Shown here: positions 9,846 through 16,246 of the stretch, in pieces
Numbering within the stretch: position 1 is the stretch's first letter
How the letters are laid out: the number at the start of each line of letters is the position of its first letter
Assembly: GCF_025950525.1 (NCBI RefSeq)
Contig: NZ_JAPDGS010000001.1
Location: 806,001 to 870,000 of the forward strand
DNA length: 64,000 nucleotides
Direction: 5' to 3'
DNA from: Stagnihabitans lacustris
Lineage (GTDB): Bacteria > Pseudomonadota > Alphaproteobacteria > Rhodobacterales > Rhodobacteraceae
Notes under the pieces: generated by a model
What the model was told of the DNA's origin: nothing
Databases searched by the model: none
What the model saw: the letters and a program-made list of their open reading frames with translations, nothing else
Program-made: the position numbers and the translations under genes

Positions 9846-11192
9846 ATGGCGTCAGGTCCGGTCACAGCAGGCAGCCCGCTGCACCATGTCGGGCCGCCGC
9901 CCAAGTCCTGTGACGTCGTCGTGGTGGGCGGCGGGATCATCGGCGTGATGTCGGGCTGGTTCCTGCAGCAGCGCGGGTTGAAGGCCGTCGTGCTGGAAAA
10001 GGGCCGCGTCGCGGGCGAACAATCCAGCCGCAACTGGGGCTGGATAAGGCAACAGGGCCGCGATTTCGCCGAATTGCCGATCATGATGGAGTCTTTGCGG
10101 CTGTGGCAGGGGTTCTCGCTGCGTCTGCCGGGGCTGGGGTTCCGCCAAGAGGGGGTCATGTATCTGGCCCGCACCGCCGCCGAAATGCGCGGCTTCGAGG
10201 CCTGGTCCGAGGTGGCTGCGGGCGAATACGGGCTGGATGTGCGGTTGCGTTCACAGGGGCAGGTGGCCGAGGCGATGCCTCAGGCCGGGGCGCCTTGGGT
10301 GGGCGGGCTTTGGACCTCCAGCGACGCGCGGGCCGAGCCCTGGGTGGCGCTGCCGATTCTGGCGCAGGCGGCGGCGGCCGAGGGTCTGGCCGTGGTGGAA
10401 AATTGTGCGGTGCGCCGTCTGGATGTGCAGGGCGGAAAGGTGGCGGGGGTTTTCACCGAACAGGGGCGGATTGCCTGCGATCAGGTCGTGGTGGCGGGCG
10501 GGGCCTGGTCCTCGCTGTTTTTGGCCGCGCATGGGGTGAAGATCCCGCAACTGTCGGTCCTGGCCTCGGTGGCGGCAACCGGGCCTTTGCCGGATGTCTT
10601 TGCCGGCAATGCGGCGGATGACCGGTTCGCCTTTCGCCGGCGTGAGGATGGTGGCTATACGCTGGCGCCCGGGGCGCATCACGACTTTTACATCGGGCCG
10701 GATGCGTTCCGGCATTTTTGGCCCTTTGTGCGGATGCTGAAGGCCGATTTCCGCAAGACCTCTTTTCGGCTGCGGGCGCCTGCGGGCTATCCCGACGCCT
10801 GGGGGGTGGACCGGGTCTGGGGGGGGGACGAGGTCTCGCCCTTTGAACAGGTCCGCGTGCTGGAGCCCGCGCCCAACATGAAGGCGCTGACCCGGGTGCA
10901 GGACGCCTTTGCCGCGGCCTTTCCGCAGGTCGGGCGGCCGCAGATCGTCAAGGCCTGGGCCGGGATGATCGACACGATCCCCGATGTCGTGCCGGTGATC
11001 GACCGGGTGCAAAGCCTGCCGGGGCTGGTGATCGCCACCGGCATGTGTGGCCATGGTTTTGGCATCGGGCCCGGCGTGGGGCGCGTGGTGGCCGATCTGG
11101 TGGCGGGCAACAAGGTGGGCCATGACTTGTCGCGGTTCCGTCTGTCGCGGTTTTCGGATGGGACCCGGCTGGTGCCCGGACCGTCCTTATAG
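9846..11192 (+). CDS. FAD-dependent oxidoreductase of the DAO family (glycine/D-amino-acid oxidase-like)
   Basis: 448 residues. The ATG at 9846 follows AAAAAGGAG with good spacing; an earlier in-frame ATG at 9780 lacks such a site. The FAD dinucleotide-binding motif is DVVVVGGGIIG at residues 23-33. It is followed by LEKGRVAGEQSSRNWGWIRQ, a pattern seen in amine and amino-acid dehydrogenases of the DAO superfamily. The C-terminal end has a second FAD contact region (ATGMCGHGFGIGPGVGRVVADL). Expected reaction: oxidation of a secondary or primary amine of an amino acid to the imine, then hydrolysis. It is divergent from the peptide-type transporter and upstream of the M20 hydrolase, suggesting joint catabolism of an imported N-substituted amino acid. 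The substrate is unknown. Confidence 0.85.
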   Translation: MASGPVTAGSPLHHVGPPPKSCDVVVVGGGIIGVMSGWFLQQRGLKAVVLEKGRVAGEQSSRNWGWIRQQGRDFAELPIMMESLRLWQGFSLRLPGLGFRQEGVMYLARTAAEMRGFEAWSEVAAGEYGLDVRLRSQGQVAEAMPQAGAPWVGGLWTSSDARAEPWVALPILAQAAAAEGLAVVENCAVRRLDVQGGKVAGVFTEQGRIACDQVVVAGGAWSSLFLAAHGVKIPQLSVLASVAATGPLPDVFAGNAADDRFAFRRREDGGYTLAPGAHHDFYIGPDAFRHFWPFVRMLKADFRKTSFRLRAPAGYPDAWGVDRVWGGDEVSPFEQVRVLEPAPNMKALTRVQDAFAAAFPQVGRPQIVKAWAGMIDTIPDVVPVIDRVQSLPGLVIATGMCGHGFGIGPGVGRVVADLVAGNKVGHDLSRFRLSRFSDGTRLVPGPSL

Positions 11193-11226
11193 GGGGTCTT
11201 CGCTGCAAGGTCGGCATCTTCTGGTA

Positions 11227-11249
11227 GCGGGGGGCCTTCAGCCCCCCGC
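11227..11249. terminator. GC-rich hairpin after the oxidoreductase gene
   Basis: A perfect 9-bp stem (GCGGGGGGC / GCCCCCCGC) with a 5-base loop lies 34 bp after the oxidoreductase stop codon. No T-run follows, so it may act as a weak terminator or an RNA 3'-end stabiliser. Confidence 0.5.
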
Positions 11250-11287
11250 ACCCCCCTATTAAAGCGGCCTTCTTGCCGGGTGTCTCT

Positions 11288-11327
11288 TGACCCCGCAGCT
11301 TTCCTGACCCCGCAGCTTTCCTGACCA
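11288..11327. repeat. 17-bp direct tandem repeat, two copies plus a partial third
   Basis: The unit TGACCCCGCAGCTTTCC starts at 11288 and 11305, and a third copy begins at 11322 before diverging. It lies in the 248-bp space between the oxidoreductase and the M20 hydrolase genes. No function is apparent. Confidence 0.7.
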
Positions 11328-11348
11328 CGCCGCGCACCAAGTGGCAAA

Positions 11349-11391
11349 CCCTTGAAAATCCCCGCGCGTATCGGGGCCGGTCTGAAAGGGG
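11349..11391 (+). repeat. Dispersed intergenic element, copy 1
   Basis: A 43-bp stretch beginning CCCTTGAAAATCCCC and ending TCTGAAAGGGG resembles the stretch at 14616-14659 (beginning CCCTTGAGAAACCCC) when aligned by eye. It sits just upstream of the M20 hydrolase ribosome site, so it is probably in the 5' untranslated region. Confidence 0.45.
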
Positions 11392-11440
11392 TTGCGGGTC
11401 CCCGGGCTTTGCGAGACCCTTGGGCCAAAGGAGATCCCCC

Positions 11441-12592
11441 ATGCCCGTCAAGAACCGTTTCGCCGAGATGCTGCCTGAAATCACCGCCTGGCGCCGGGAT
11501 TTTCATGCCCATCCAGAGCTGTTGTTCGATGTGCATCGCACCGCCGCCAAGGTGACGGACCTTTGCCGCAGTTTCGGTTGTGACGAGGTGGTCGAAGGCA
11601 TCGGCCGCACCGGTGTTGTGGCGGTGATCAAGGGCCGGGGGCCAGGCCGCGTCATTGGCCTGCGCGCCGATATGGACGCCTTGCCGATCCACGAGCAGAC
11701 CGGCTTGGACTATGCCTCGACCGTGCCGGGCAAGATGCATGCCTGCGGCCATGACGGCCACACCGCGATGCTCTTGGGCGCCGCGAAATACCTGGCCGAG
11801 ACGCGGAACTTCGACGGCACCGCCGTCTGTATCTTTCAACCCGCCGAAGAAGGCGGCGGTGGGGGCCGCGAGATGGTGGCCGATGGCATGATGACCCGTT
11901 GGGGGGTGCAAGAGGTCTACGGCATGCACAACATGCCGGGGATTCCGGTCGGCACCTTTGCGATCCGCGAAGGCGCGATGATGGCCGCGGCCGATCAGTT
12001 CGACGTCGTGCTGACCGGCAAGGGCGGTCATGCCGCCAAGCCTCAGGACTGCGTCGACACGGTGGTCGTGGCGGCCCATGTGATCACCGCTTTGCAGACG
12101 ATTGCCTCGCGCAATGTCGATCCCTTGGGCCAGGTCGTGGTTTCGGTCTGCGTGGTCGAGACGGATTCGACCGCCTATAACGTCATCCCTCAGGTCGTGC
12201 GCCTGAAGGGGACGGTGCGCACCATGGACCCGAAGGTGCAGGATTTCGTCGAACGCCGCCTATCAGAGGTGATCGAGGGCACGGCGCTGGCCTTGGGCGC
12301 GCGGGCGGTCGTGGATTACCAGCGCGGCTATCCGGTGACGATGAACGCGCCCGAGAACACGGGATTTGCGGTCGAAGTCGCGCGGGCGATCTCGGGTCAG
12401 GTCGATGAGGACGTGGCGCCGATGATGGGGGCCGAGGATTTCAGCTATATGCTGAACGAGCGCCCGGGGGCCTATATCTTCGTCGGCAATGGCGACACGG
12501 CCATGGTCCATCACCCGGCCTATAACTTCGACGACAATGCGATCCCCTTTGGGTCCAGCTGGTATGCGGCCATGGTTGAGGCGCGGGGGTGA
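11441..12592 (+). CDS. M20-family amidohydrolase (hippurate hydrolase / N-acyl-amino-acid deacylase type)
   Basis: 383 residues. The ATG at 11441 follows AAAGGAGA. It is a two-domain metallopeptidase fold of the M20D/HipO group. RRDFHAHPEL lies at 18-27, LRADMDALP at 74-82, the metal ligands fall in MHACGHDGHTAM at 99-110, and the catalytic/metal glutamates are in QPAEEGGGG near 133-141. GKGGHAAKPQ belongs to the dimerisation or lid domain. Known family reaction: hydrolysis of the amide bond of N-acyl amino acids such as N-benzoylglycine, or of N-acetylated amino acids. Context with the importer and the oxidoreductase suggests release of an amino acid from an imported conjugate. The physiological substrate is not determined. 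Confidence 0.9.
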   Translation: MPVKNRFAEMLPEITAWRRDFHAHPELLFDVHRTAAKVTDLCRSFGCDEVVEGIGRTGVVAVIKGRGPGRVIGLRADMDALPIHEQTGLDYASTVPGKMHACGHDGHTAMLLGAAKYLAETRNFDGTAVCIFQPAEEGGGGGREMVADGMMTRWGVQEVYGMHNMPGIPVGTFAIREGAMMAAADQFDVVLTGKGGHAAKPQDCVDTVVVAAHVITALQTIASRNVDPLGQVVVSVCVVETDSTAYNVIPQVVRLKGTVRTMDPKVQDFVERRLSEVIEGTALALGARAVVDYQRGYPVTMNAPENTGFAVEVARAISGQVDEDVAPMMGAEDFSYMLNERPGAYIFVGNGDTAMVHHPAYNFDDNAIPFGSSWYAAMVEARG

Positions 12593-12610
12593 GGGGGGGA
12601 TTCAGAGTCC

Positions 12611-12630
12611 GGTGCGTGCAAGCACACACC
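12611..12630. repeat. Short imperfect palindrome upstream of the DUF1304 gene
   Basis: GGTGCGTGC and GCACACACC are separated by two bases and pair with one mismatch; CTAC follows. The sequence resembles short GTGCGTGCAAGCAC-type intergenic elements common in bacterial genomes. It lies immediately before the GGAGGA ribosome site of the next gene. Confidence 0.4.
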
Positions 12631-12644
12631 CTACGGAGGATTGG

Positions 12645-12986
12645 ATGATCGGCAATGTTCTCATAGCGGCCATCGCCGCGCTGCATGCCTATATCCTCGT
12701 GCTGGAGATGTTCCTCTGGACCACGCCGCGCGCCCGCCGCGCCTTTGGCACCACGGCAGAGTTCGCCGCGGCGACCCGGACCCTGGCCGGGAACCAGGGG
12801 CTCTACAACGGCTTCCTGGCGGCGGGGCTGGTTTGGGGCCTCTGGCGCATGGATGTCGCGGTGTTTTTTCTCGCTTGCGTGCTGGTGGCCGGGGTTTACG
12901 GCGCGGCGACGGCCTCGCGGAAGATCCTTTTCATCCAGGCGGTTCCTGCGGCCTTGGCGTTGGTGGCGGTGGGTTTGGGGATATAA
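12645..12986 (+). CDS. DUF1304 family small membrane protein
   Basis: 113 residues. The ATG at 12645 follows GGAGGA. There are four predicted membrane segments (about 2-22, 48-68, 70-88 and 91-110). The family hallmark NQGLYNGFLAAGL is present at about 51-63, and WTTPRARRAFG precedes it. The family is widespread and uncharacterised. It lies 52 bp after the M20 hydrolase gene and could be co-transcribed with it. It converges on the following membrane protein gene with only 7 bp between the stops. Confidence 0.85.
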   Translation: MIGNVLIAAIAALHAYILVLEMFLWTTPRARRAFGTTAEFAAATRTLAGNQGLYNGFLAAGLVWGLWRMDVAVFFLACVLVAGVYGAATASRKILFIQAVPAALALVAVGLGI

Positions 12987-12993
12987 GCCCGAC

Positions 12994-13509
12994 CTAGCGC
13001 GCGGCCCAAGCTTCCCGCAGACTTTGTGCAGCCATAACCGGGGCGATTGCAAAGAAGGGTGCGCAGAGGGTTGAAAGGACCAAGTGGGGATAGCCGATCA
13101 GAACCCAGTTGTGACGACCGGACCCTGGTGAGGCAAAGACAAGGAACCCGAGCATCGCAATTAGGCCAATCGCCAACCACCCAGTTGAGATTGGCCGCAC
13201 CTGCGGCTTGCCCGGAGCAAGCCATGCGAAGAGAGGGGCAAAAACCGTAAAATGGCCCGCCAGATAGGCGAGAGCGATGAGGTAGAGGCTGCCGCAGCCC
13301 GTGCAAGCCCTCTCCGATTGCGCAACGCGCACAGCGACATGGGGCAGGTTGTCCGACATCCATGCACCGACCGGCGCCAGGCCTGCGTCAAGGATTTGGC
13401 TATGACGCAAGATCGCGACCAGCGGCACGAAGAGCAGCTTACTAGCCAGAAAAACAACACCGACGGCGTTCGCAAAGCGGGCGCTTGGTCCGGTGGGCGT
13501 ATCGTTCAC
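12994..13509 (-). CDS. Unknown integral membrane protein
   Basis: 171 residues with a GTG start at 13509, only 1 bp after the moaA stop, so it is probably expressed by translational coupling with moaA. About four hydrophobic segments are seen (roughly 14-36, 74-98, 107-126 and 138-160). A Cys pair occurs in ERACTGCGSLY (about residues 67-77). I recognise no family. Base composition looks lower in GC than its neighbours, which may point to a different origin. It converges on the DUF1304 gene. Function unknown. Confidence 0.65.
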   Translation of the reverse strand: MNDTPTGPSARFANAVGVVFLASKLLFVPLVAILRHSQILDAGLAPVGAWMSDNLPHVAVRVAQSERACTGCGSLYLIALAYLAGHFTVFAPLFAWLAPGKPQVRPISTGWLAIGLIAMLGFLVFASPGSGRHNWVLIGYPHLVLSTLCAPFFAIAPVMAAQSLREAWAAR

Positions 13510-13510
13510 C

Positions 13511-14503
13511 CTACCCCCCCGTGTGGCTCATGTGCCGCGACATCTTGCCGGCCACACCGCGCGAATAGTCGAAGTCATGCCCCTTGGGCTTTCGTGAAAT
13601 CGCGGCCCGGATCGCCGCCTCCAGCCCCGCATCCTCCGCACTCGCCCGCAAAGGCGCGCGCAAATCCGCCATGTCTTCCTGGCCGAGGCACATATACAAT
13701 TCGCCCGTGCAAGTCACCCGCACCCGGTTGCAGCTTTCGCAGAAGTTATGGCTCAGCGGCGTGATGAAACCGACCTTTTGCCCGGTCTCCTCCAGCCGCA
13801 CATAACGCGCGGGGCCGCCAGAGCGTTCCGCCAGGTCGGTCAGCGTGTAACGCTCCGAAAGCCGCGCGCGGAGGTCCTTGAGGCTCCAGAACTGGTCCAG
13901 CCGGTCGGCCTCCATCTCGCCCATCGGCATGACCTCGATCCAGGTCATGTCATGGCCTTCCTTCGCGGCCCATTCGGTCAGGGAGAAAAGCTCGCCCTCG
14001 TTCACGCCCTTCAGCGCCACCGCGTTGATCTTGACCCGCAAGCCCGCCTCGCGCGCGGCGGCGATCCCGTCCAGCACCTGCGAAAGCCGACCCCAGCGGG
14101 TCACTTCGGCAAATTTCGCGTCATCCAGCGTGTCCAGTGACACATTGATCCGCTTGACCCCGACCGCCGCCAGCTCCCGCGCATATTTGCGCAGCTGCGA
14201 CCCGTTGGTTGTCACGGTCAGCTCCTTGAGTCCCGCCCCCAGCTGCTTCCCCATCGCCTCGAAGAAGGTCATGATGCCCTTGCGCACCAAGGGCTCGCCC
14301 CCAGTGATCCGCAGCTTTTCGACGCCCAGCCGGACGAAGGTCGAACAAAGCCGCGTCAGCTCCTCAAGGCTCAGAAGCTCTGCCTTGGGCAGGAAGGTCA
14401 TGTGCTCGGTCATGCAATAGGCGCAGCGAAAGTCGCAGCGATCCGTCACCGAAACGCGCAGGTAAGAGATCGGGCGGGCGAAAGGGTCGATGAGGGGTGC
14501 CAT
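13511..14503 (-). CDS. moaA: GTP 3',8-cyclase MoaA (molybdenum cofactor biosynthesis)
   Basis: 330 residues, the usual MoaA length. Radical SAM enzyme that converts GTP to 3',8-cyclo-7,8-dihydro-GTP, the first step of molybdopterin synthesis. The N-terminal radical SAM cluster is CDFRCAYC (Cys23, 27, 30). [13 protein letters not shown] follows. The C-terminal second 4Fe-4S cluster region is [19 protein letters not shown]. The protein ends with the Gly-Gly pair typical of MoaA (SHTGG). The start ATG at 14503 gives [11 protein letters not shown], the conserved beginning. No other moa genes are nearby. An unknown membrane protein gene follows after 1 bp. Confidence 0.96.
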   Translation of the reverse strand: MAPLIDPFARPISYLRVSVTDRCDFRCAYCMTEHMTFLPKAELLSLEELTRLCSTFVRLGVEKLRITGGEPLVRKGIMTFFEAMGKQLGAGLKELTVTTNGSQLRKYARELAAVGVKRINVSLDTLDDAKFAEVTRWGRLSQVLDGIAAAREAGLRVKINAVALKGVNEGELFSLTEWAAKEGHDMTWIEVMPMGEMEADRLDQFWSLKDLRARLSERYTLTDLAERSGGPARYVRLEETGQKVGFITPLSHNFCESCNRVRVTCTGELYMCLGQEDMADLRAPLRASAEDAGLEAAIRAAISRKPKGHDFDYSRGVAGKMSRHMSHTGG

Positions 14504-14597
14504 GCTGCCAAGATAGGCCTGAACCCGGCCGATACAATCCCGAAACCGCCGCTTGGGACCTTGGTCGCGGCAAGATCGGGGGACTGCCGCCCCTCGC

Positions 14598-14659
14598 CTC
14601 AGGGGGCGCAGGCTCCCCTTGAGAAACCCCGTGTGTGTTTGGGCCGGTGTAAAAGCGGA
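14598..14659 (+). repeat. Dispersed intergenic element, copy 2
   Basis: It begins CTCAGGGGGCGCAGGC and continues CCCTTGAGAAACCCC to about 14659. The right part resembles 11349-11391. The left part resembles the reverse complement of about 15967-16010, where GGGGCGCAGGCG and GGAAACCCCC are found. The alignment was made by eye. Confidence 0.45.
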
Positions 14660-14668
14660 AGAGATGAG

Positions 14669-14722
14669 TATTTGGGTCAGTATGAAACCTCCAAGGTCCG
14701 GCCTTTCATACTGGCCCAAATA
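14669..14722. repeat. 19-bp inverted repeat (large hairpin)
   Basis: The left arm at 14669-14687 (TATTTGGGTCAGTATGAAA) and right arm at 14704-14722 match with one difference that still allows a G-U pair, around a 16-base loop. The position between the start of moaA and the end of the arginase gene, both on the minus strand, is compatible with a transcription terminator for arginase or a mobile intergenic palindrome. There is no clear T-run. Confidence 0.8.
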
Positions 14723-14804
14723 TCCCGGGGGAGGTCTGGAGGGGCCCCGCGGGTCCCTTCAGCTGGGGGTGCGGGGGAGAGGTCCCCCGCTTCCTTGCCC
14801 CCCG

Positions 14805-15719
14805 CTACCGTGTCGGCCGGTCAAAGACCTTGCGGCCCATGAGGCTTCCCACCAGCTCGACCATCAGTTTCGCGGTCATGCCGCGCTTGTCCAGGAAAGG
14901 GTTCAGCTCCACCAGGTCCAGCGAAGTCACCAGACGGCTTTCGTGCAGCAGTTCGCAGACCAGATGCGCTTCGCGAAAGGTCGTTCCGCCTGGCACGGTC
15001 GTGCCCACTGCGGGCGCGATCGAAGGGTCAAGGAAATCGACATCCAGCGAGACATGCAGCATCCCCCCCGCCGCCCGGACGCTGTCGAGGAACTCGCGCA
15101 GGGGGGCCACGATGCCGCGCTCGTCCAGGACGCGCATGTCGTTGATGGCGATATCATGGGTCAAAAGCGCCGCATGTTCGGCCGGATCGACCGAGCGGAT
15201 GCCGTAAAGGCAGATGCGCTCGGGCGGGATGACGCCGGGGAAGGGGCCAAAGGCGTCGAACCCCTCGCGGCCGGCGATCCAGGCGACGGGCGTGCCATGC
15301 AGGTTGCCCGAAGTCGTGGTCAAGGGCGTGTGGAAATCGGAATGGGCATCCAGCCACAACAGGAACAGCGGCCGCCCCGCGCGGGCCGCATGTTCCGCCG
15401 CCCCCGCGACCGAGCCCAGCGCCAAAGAGTGGTCCCCGCCCAGCACGACCGGCATCCGGCCCCGGTCCAGCACCTCTGCCACCTGCCGGCGCAGGGCGCG
15501 GGTCCAGCCCACGACCGTCGCCAAGTCATGCACGGCCGGGTTGGGGCAACTGACCCCCTCGACCGCATCGGGGCGCAGGTCGCCCAGGTCCTCGACCCCG
15601 TGCCCCAGTTCGGCCATGGCCGCCCCCAGCCCCGCGACACGGTAAGCCGCAGGTCCCATGACGCAGCCCGCCCGCCTTTGCCCCTCGTCGACCGGAGCCC
15701 CAATCAAACTGCAATCCAT
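14805..15719 (-). CDS. rocF: Arginase (ureohydrolase family)
   Basis: 304 residues. It hydrolyses L-arginine to L-ornithine and urea using a Mn2+ pair. Metal-ligand motifs are visible: GGDHS at 94-98, DAHSDFHTP at 124-132, and SLDVDFLDP in the C-terminal half. The first residues MDCSLIGAPVDEGQRRAG match arginases rather than agmatinases (GxPxDxGxxRxG). The ATG at 15719 is preferred because GGAGG lies 5 bases upstream; an ATG at 15731 (adding MEGL) is possible. It stands alone, with no urease or ornithine genes nearby. Confidence 0.9.
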   Translation of the reverse strand: MDCSLIGAPVDEGQRRAGCVMGPAAYRVAGLGAAMAELGHGVEDLGDLRPDAVEGVSCPNPAVHDLATVVGWTRALRRQVAEVLDRGRMPVVLGGDHSLALGSVAGAAEHAARAGRPLFLLWLDAHSDFHTPLTTTSGNLHGTPVAWIAGREGFDAFGPFPGVIPPERICLYGIRSVDPAEHAALLTHDIAINDMRVLDERGIVAPLREFLDSVRAAGGMLHVSLDVDFLDPSIAPAVGTTVPGGTTFREAHLVCELLHESRLVTSLDLVELNPFLDKRGMTAKLMVELVGSLMGRKVFDRPTR

Positions 15720-15983
15720 AAGACCCTCCATTTCCCCCCTTATCCCGCGCCCGCCCGCCCCGGTCCACCACCATTCTGCCCGAACCCGGGCCCCAAAGGC
15801 TGCACTTTGCCTTTCATGCTTGCGCAAACACGCAAGCGGAGGTCTTCCGTGCGCGGGCTCTGGGGGGCAGGGGTTTTGAGGGCACGAGACGGTCCACCAG
15901 CCGCCGCGACGGCGAGGACGTCTTTTCGCCAATGGGTCATGACACCAGAAGCACCCGCGGTAGCGCCCATGTGCAGGGGGTTT

Positions 15984-16009
15984 CCAAAGGGGCGCCTGCG
16001 CCCCTTTGG
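15984..16009. repeat. Perfect 11-bp-stem hairpin
   Basis: CCAAAGGGGCG and CGCCCCTTTGG flank the 4-base loop CCTG. Part of the dispersed element seen (in the opposite orientation) at 14598-14659. Confidence 0.7.
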
Positions 16010-16018
16010 TCGGGGGGG

Positions 16019-16040
16019 CCGGGGGGCGGAAGCCCCCCGG
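16019..16040. repeat. 9-bp-stem hairpin with GGAA tetraloop
   Basis: CCGGGGGGC, loop GGAA, GCCCCCCGG. The loop is of the stable GNRA class. It lies 9 bp after the preceding hairpin, so the two may form a double stem-loop in RNA. Confidence 0.65.
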
Positions 16041-16104
16041 TTCCGCCCGTAGGGCCCAAGGCATTTCATGCCGCGGGGCCCGAGAGGCCCGATCATGCCG
16101 CCAG

Positions 16105-16189
16105 CCCCCCCAATCACGCCCCCCCAATCACGCCCCCCAATCACGCCCCCCAATCACGGGCCCCCAATCACGCCCCCCCAATCACGGGC
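16105..16189 (+). repeat. Tandem repeat of 13-14 bp, six copies
   Basis: Six copies of AATCACG occur at 16112, 16126, 16139, 16152, 16166 and 16180, each preceded by a run of C (or GGCCCCC). Steps are 14, 13, 13, 14 and 14 bp. The tract ends about 60 bp before the ccmF start. Copy number is likely to vary between strains because of the homopolymeric C runs. Confidence 0.9.
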
Positions 16190-16246
16190 CCGTGCCTTCC
16201 CTATGCCCCTGAAACGTCCTATGTTCCCGAAAACCCCGGAGGCCCC

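Larger units (their letters stand above)
14504..14804. other. Intergenic space with repeats and hairpins (moaA / arginase)
   Basis: About 300 bp without a gene. It holds the upstream region of moaA (minus strand), copy 2 of a dispersed element (about 14598-14659), a long inverted repeat (14669-14722) and a GC-rich stretch before the arginase stop. No tRNA or small gene is visible. A convincing promoter was not identified by eye. Confidence 0.6.
15720..16246. other. Long repeat-rich intergenic space upstream of ccmF
   Basis: About 527 bp without a convincing gene. It contains the divergent upstream regions of arginase and ccmF, two strong hairpins (15984-16009 and 16019-16040) and a 14-bp tandem repeat tract (16105-16189). 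Short open frames here have no ribosome sites and no recognisable product. Confidence 0.65.

Noticed and set aside
12489-12644. Longer N-terminus for the DUF1304 protein reaching into the M20 gene
   Set aside because: The extension would overlap M20 coding sequence by over 100 bp; the ATG at 12645 has a perfect ribosome site and starts the conserved region.
13504-14719. Longer MoaA beginning at 14719
   Set aside because: The extra 72 residues are low-complexity intergenic translation; [11 protein letters not shown] at 14503 is the conserved MoaA start.
14504-14804. Possible tRNA or small RNA gene in the hairpin-rich space
   Set aside because: No cloverleaf or conserved T-loop sequence was found; the hairpins are explained by repeats.
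16105-16189. Tandem repeat considered as a CRISPR array
   Set aside because: Units are only 13-14 bp with no unique spacers and no cas genes nearby.
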